DNA from: CAYUHZ01 sp964444625
Lineage (GTDB): Bacteria > Patescibacteriota > Patescibacteriia > Patescibacteriales > GWC2-42-12
Assembly (NCBI GenBank): GCA_964444625.1
Contig: CAYUHZ010000016.1
Location: 1-16,356, forward strand
Length of the DNA: 16,356 bases
Direction of reading: 5' to 3'
Positions 14,407 to 16,356 of the stretch are shown one piece after another. The translations under genes and the position numbers were made by a program. Each line of letters opens with the position of its first letter. Positions within the stretch are counted from its first letter, which is position 1. A model generated the notes under the pieces. The model did not search any database, was not told where the DNA came from, and worked only from the letters and a program-made list of their open reading frames with translations.

Positions 14407-15813
14407 ATGGTAAAAAAAATAGCCCCAATTCTAGCCATTCTTTCTTTACTGCTTACTTCCGGTTTCGGTTGCCGGTTGGTCAGTAAAGAGGTAACGAACA
14501 AAATGAAACCTGTTACCTTGAATTATTGGCGTGTTTGGGACGGACCGGACGCTTTTGAGCAACTTTTCGAAGAGTACAAAGCGCTCCACCCCTTTATAAC
14601 GATAAATTACCGCAAACTGCGCTACAACGAATACGAACAAGAGCTGTTAAACGCTTTGGCCGAAGACCGGGGTCCTGATATTTTTTCCATCCACAATACT
14701 TGGATAAAAAAATATGAAACCAAGATTTCTCCTCTTCCCCCATCCACCACCATGGCCTATCCGATTGTCAAAGGTTCGTTAAAAAAAGAAGTTATCCCTG
14801 AATTGCGCACCACCAAGAGTATCGGCCTGAAGGAATTGAAAAATAATTTTATAGACGTTGTTTTAGCCGACGTGATAGCGCGAAATTATATTGAAAAAAA
14901 CCAAAAAACCGAAGATCAGATACTGGGGCTGCCTCTGTCGGTTGACACGTTGGTCATGTATTATAACAAGGATTTATTCAATAACGCCGGCATTTCTCAG
15001 GCCCCGGCTTATTGGAATAAACAGTTTCAGGATTATGTCAAAAAACTGACCAAGCAGGACAAAGACGGATTTATCATCCAGTCTGGCGTCGCGCTGGGGG
15101 GCAGCAGCAATATTGAGCGTTTTACTGATATCTTGTCGGTGCTGATGATGCAAAACGGAGCTACGATGATTTCCGACAACAAACAAATAATGTTCGACAA
15201 GATCATTGCTACCAACGCCGGAAGATTCAATCCCGGATTGGAAGCGTTGCGCTTCTATGCTGATTTTTCCAATCCGGCCATGGAAGTCTACAGTTGGAAC
15301 AAGACTTTGGCAAATTCCATTTCGCTGTTCGCACAGGGAAAAGTCGCCATGATCTTCGGCTATTCCTATCACCTGCCTACCATCAAGGCCCAAGCTCCGA
15401 AATTAAACCTGGGTATCGCCAAGCTCCCGCAGATAGAAGGCAATCCTCAGGAAATAAATTTCGCCAATTACTGGGTGGAGGCGGTTTCCAACAAAAGCAA
15501 ATATATCAACGAAGCCTGGAACTTCATTCAGTTCGCTGCCAAGGCAGAAAATGTTAAATCTTATTTGGAAAATGCCAAAAAACCAACCGCCCTCAGGTCT
15601 CTGATCAACGGACAAATTGAAGACGAGGATATCGGCGCATTTGCCGAACAGCTGCTCACTGCCAAGAGCTGGTATCGCGGAGCCGACTCCAACGCGGCGG
15701 AGAAACTGATGGGAGAAATGATTGACAGCGTCGTTGCCGGACAAGGAAAAACCGAAGAAATCATCAGCCTATCGGCTAGCAAAATTCAACAAACCTTAAC
15801 TACTGAGAAATAA
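14407..15813 (+). CDS. extracellular solute-binding lipoprotein (family 1, sugar-type)
   Basis: A 468-aa protein resembling SBP_bac_1 family binding proteins of ABC sugar importers. A charged, hydrophobic signal (1-20) ends in a lipobox-like SGFGC with C22 as the likely lipidated residue; F at -2 makes it a loose match. The domain follows: VTLNYWRVWDGPDAFEQLFEEYKALHP, GPDIFSIHN, then ILGLPLSVDTLVMYYNKDLFNNAGI (about 172-196, the hallmark motif), and a late FAQGKVAMIFGYSYH and YWVEAVSNKS. It is expected at the outer face of the cytoplasmic membrane. No permease or ATPase gene is next to it. The pilin gene begins 1 nt after its stop, so the pair is translationally coupled. Substrate unknown; a role other than sugar uptake is possible. 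Confidence 0.88.
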   Translation: MVKKIAPILAILSLLLTSGFGCRLVSKEVTNKMKPVTLNYWRVWDGPDAFEQLFEEYKALHPFITINYRKLRYNEYEQELLNALAEDRGPDIFSIHNTWIKKYETKISPLPPSTTMAYPIVKGSLKKEVIPELRTTKSIGLKELKNNFIDVVLADVIARNYIEKNQKTEDQILGLPLSVDTLVMYYNKDLFNNAGISQAPAYWNKQFQDYVKKLTKQDKDGFIIQSGVALGGSSNIERFTDILSVLMMQNGATMISDNKQIMFDKIIATNAGRFNPGLEALRFYADFSNPAMEVYSWNKTLANSISLFAQGKVAMIFGYSYHLPTIKAQAPKLNLGIAKLPQIEGNPQEINFANYWVEAVSNKSKYINEAWNFIQFAAKAENVKSYLENAKKPTALRSLINGQIEDEDIGAFAEQLLTAKSWYRGADSNAAEKLMGEMIDSVVAGQGKTEEIISLSASKIQQTLTTEK

Positions 15814-15814
15814 C

Positions 15815-16228
15815 ATGAAAAAAACAATCATCATCGTCTGCCTGTTCGCAATTTCCAGCTTGTTGCTTACCGATGTGACCTTGGCCCAGAACAATCAACA
15901 AGGCTTAGTGCCGGACAATGGCAAATATGAAAAAGGAAATTATAATCTAGACGACTTGATAAGAATACTTATCATTGCCGCTAATTTTATTCTTGGGTTG
16001 GTCGGAGCCTTGGCGCTGGCCGCCTTTGTCTACGGCGGCGTAATACTGTTGATTTCAGCTGGCAGCAGCGAAAAGGTCACCCAAGGAAAAACCATCTTGA
16101 CCAATGCCATAATTGGACTGGTGATTGTTTTTGTTAGCTGGCTGATTATCAAATTTGTCATGAGTACGATGGGCTTAGATTGGAAAGGTGAAGCTGAAAC
16201 GCCTCAAGCCACCCAAAGCAATACTTAA
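15815..16228 (+). CDS. TrbC/VirB2-type pilin-like membrane protein
   Basis: A 137-aa protein with a signal peptide (1-24, likely cut after TLA before QNN), a polar segment (25-45) and two hydrophobic helices (about 49-80 and 95-116). The short loop SAGSSEKVTQGK between them is the pattern of the T4SS pilin family (VirB2/TrbC-like) common in CPR genomes: FVYGGVILLISAGSSEKVTQGKTILTNAIIGLVIVFVSWLIIKF. The polar tail (117-137) follows. In other bacteria VirB2 forms the conjugative pilus; here export to the surface or DNA/cell contact is inference. The ATG lies 1 nt after the preceding stop, with a weak GAGA purine stretch ahead. No other secretion genes appear before the window ends. Confidence 0.85.
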   Translation: MKKTIIIVCLFAISSLLLTDVTLAQNNQQGLVPDNGKYEKGNYNLDDLIRILIIAANFILGLVGALALAAFVYGGVILLISAGSSEKVTQGKTILTNAIIGLVIVFVSWLIIKFVMSTMGLDWKGEAETPQATQSNT

Positions 16229-16248
16229 ATTAATTAAAACCAACAAAC

Positions 16249-16290
16249 AACAGACGCATCATTCATTGGCCGGGCTGTTTTTTTTGTTTT
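16249..16290 (+). terminator. weak terminator candidate after the pilin gene
   Basis: AACAG (16249-16253) can pair with CTGTT (16275-16279) across a long loop, followed by a T8 run and further T-rich sequence. The T-tract is convincing; the stem is poor. Confidence 0.35.
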
Positions 16291-16310
16291 TTATTTTTTA
16301 ACCAACAGAC

Positions 16311-16342
16311 CGTCCGAAAACTCGCTTGCGAGTTTGAGGACG
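16311..16342. repeat. long hairpin with tandem G-A mismatch
   Basis: CGTCC-GA-AAACTCG (16311-16324) and CGAGTTT-GA-GGACG (16329-16342) form a 12-bp stem interrupted by a symmetric GA/GA internal loop and capped by CTTG. There is no T-tract after it. It may be the edge of an intergenic repeat or RNA continuing past the window. Confidence 0.5.
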
Positions 16343-16356
16343 AAGTCGTTCCGAAG

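Noticed and set aside
1..16356. CRISPR arrays, insertion sequences or phage genes
   Set aside because: No regularly spaced repeats, transposase or phage-type genes were seen anywhere in the window.

Overview
The window reads like a chromosomal segment of an uncultivated, host-dependent bacterium of the Candidate Phyla Radiation (Patescibacteria, Parcubacteria-like). This is inferred from four things: a very compact SMC, membrane-anchored solute-binding proteins without permeases, a VirB2/TrbC-like pilin subunit, and AT-rich leaders with hardly any Shine-Dalgarno sites. TGA is used as a stop (comM), so the TGA=Gly code of Gracilibacteria/Absconditabacteria does not apply. There is one run of 100 N (5832-5931), an assembly gap of unknown true size.

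Layout. Positions 1-7536 are read on the minus strand. From right to left they hold infC-rpmI-rplT (translation), secG (secretion), a membrane-anchored oligopeptide-type solute-binding protein broken by the gap, tRNA-Leu(CAG), RNase J, a LysM/M23 cell-wall hydrolase, a small two-helix membrane protein and tRNA-Ala(UGC). Position 7707 opens a plus-strand unit: a strong promoter, a 112-aa orphan membrane protein, then a structured non-coding stretch closed by a 12-bp-stem terminator at 8282-8325. A PIN-PhoH ATPase gene lies on the minus strand (8487-9779). It is divergent from a plus-strand block of smc, comM/yifB, a lipoprotein-type solute-binding protein and a TrbC/VirB2-type pilin gene that runs to the end of the window.

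How the parts relate. The left half is housekeeping: translation, RNA turnover, protein export, envelope remodelling. The right half is chromosome maintenance (SMC) and, plausibly, DNA uptake (ComM, with pilin-like surface proteins beyond it). Well-formed promoters sit in front of the M23 gene (with a palindrome around the -10), secG (start point on the ATG, hence probably leaderless), infC, and the 112-aa protein. Intrinsic terminators follow RNase J, phoH and the 112-aa/ncRNA unit.

Most unusual points: (1) the structured RNA candidate at 8115-8325; (2) an SMC of about 893 aa with no recognisable hinge domain; (3) a probable leaderless secG; (4) a terminator-like hairpin between infC and rpmI; (5) helically phased direct repeats beside the 7.7 kb and 9.9 kb promoters. 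All identifications rest on reading motifs by eye; no database search was possible.
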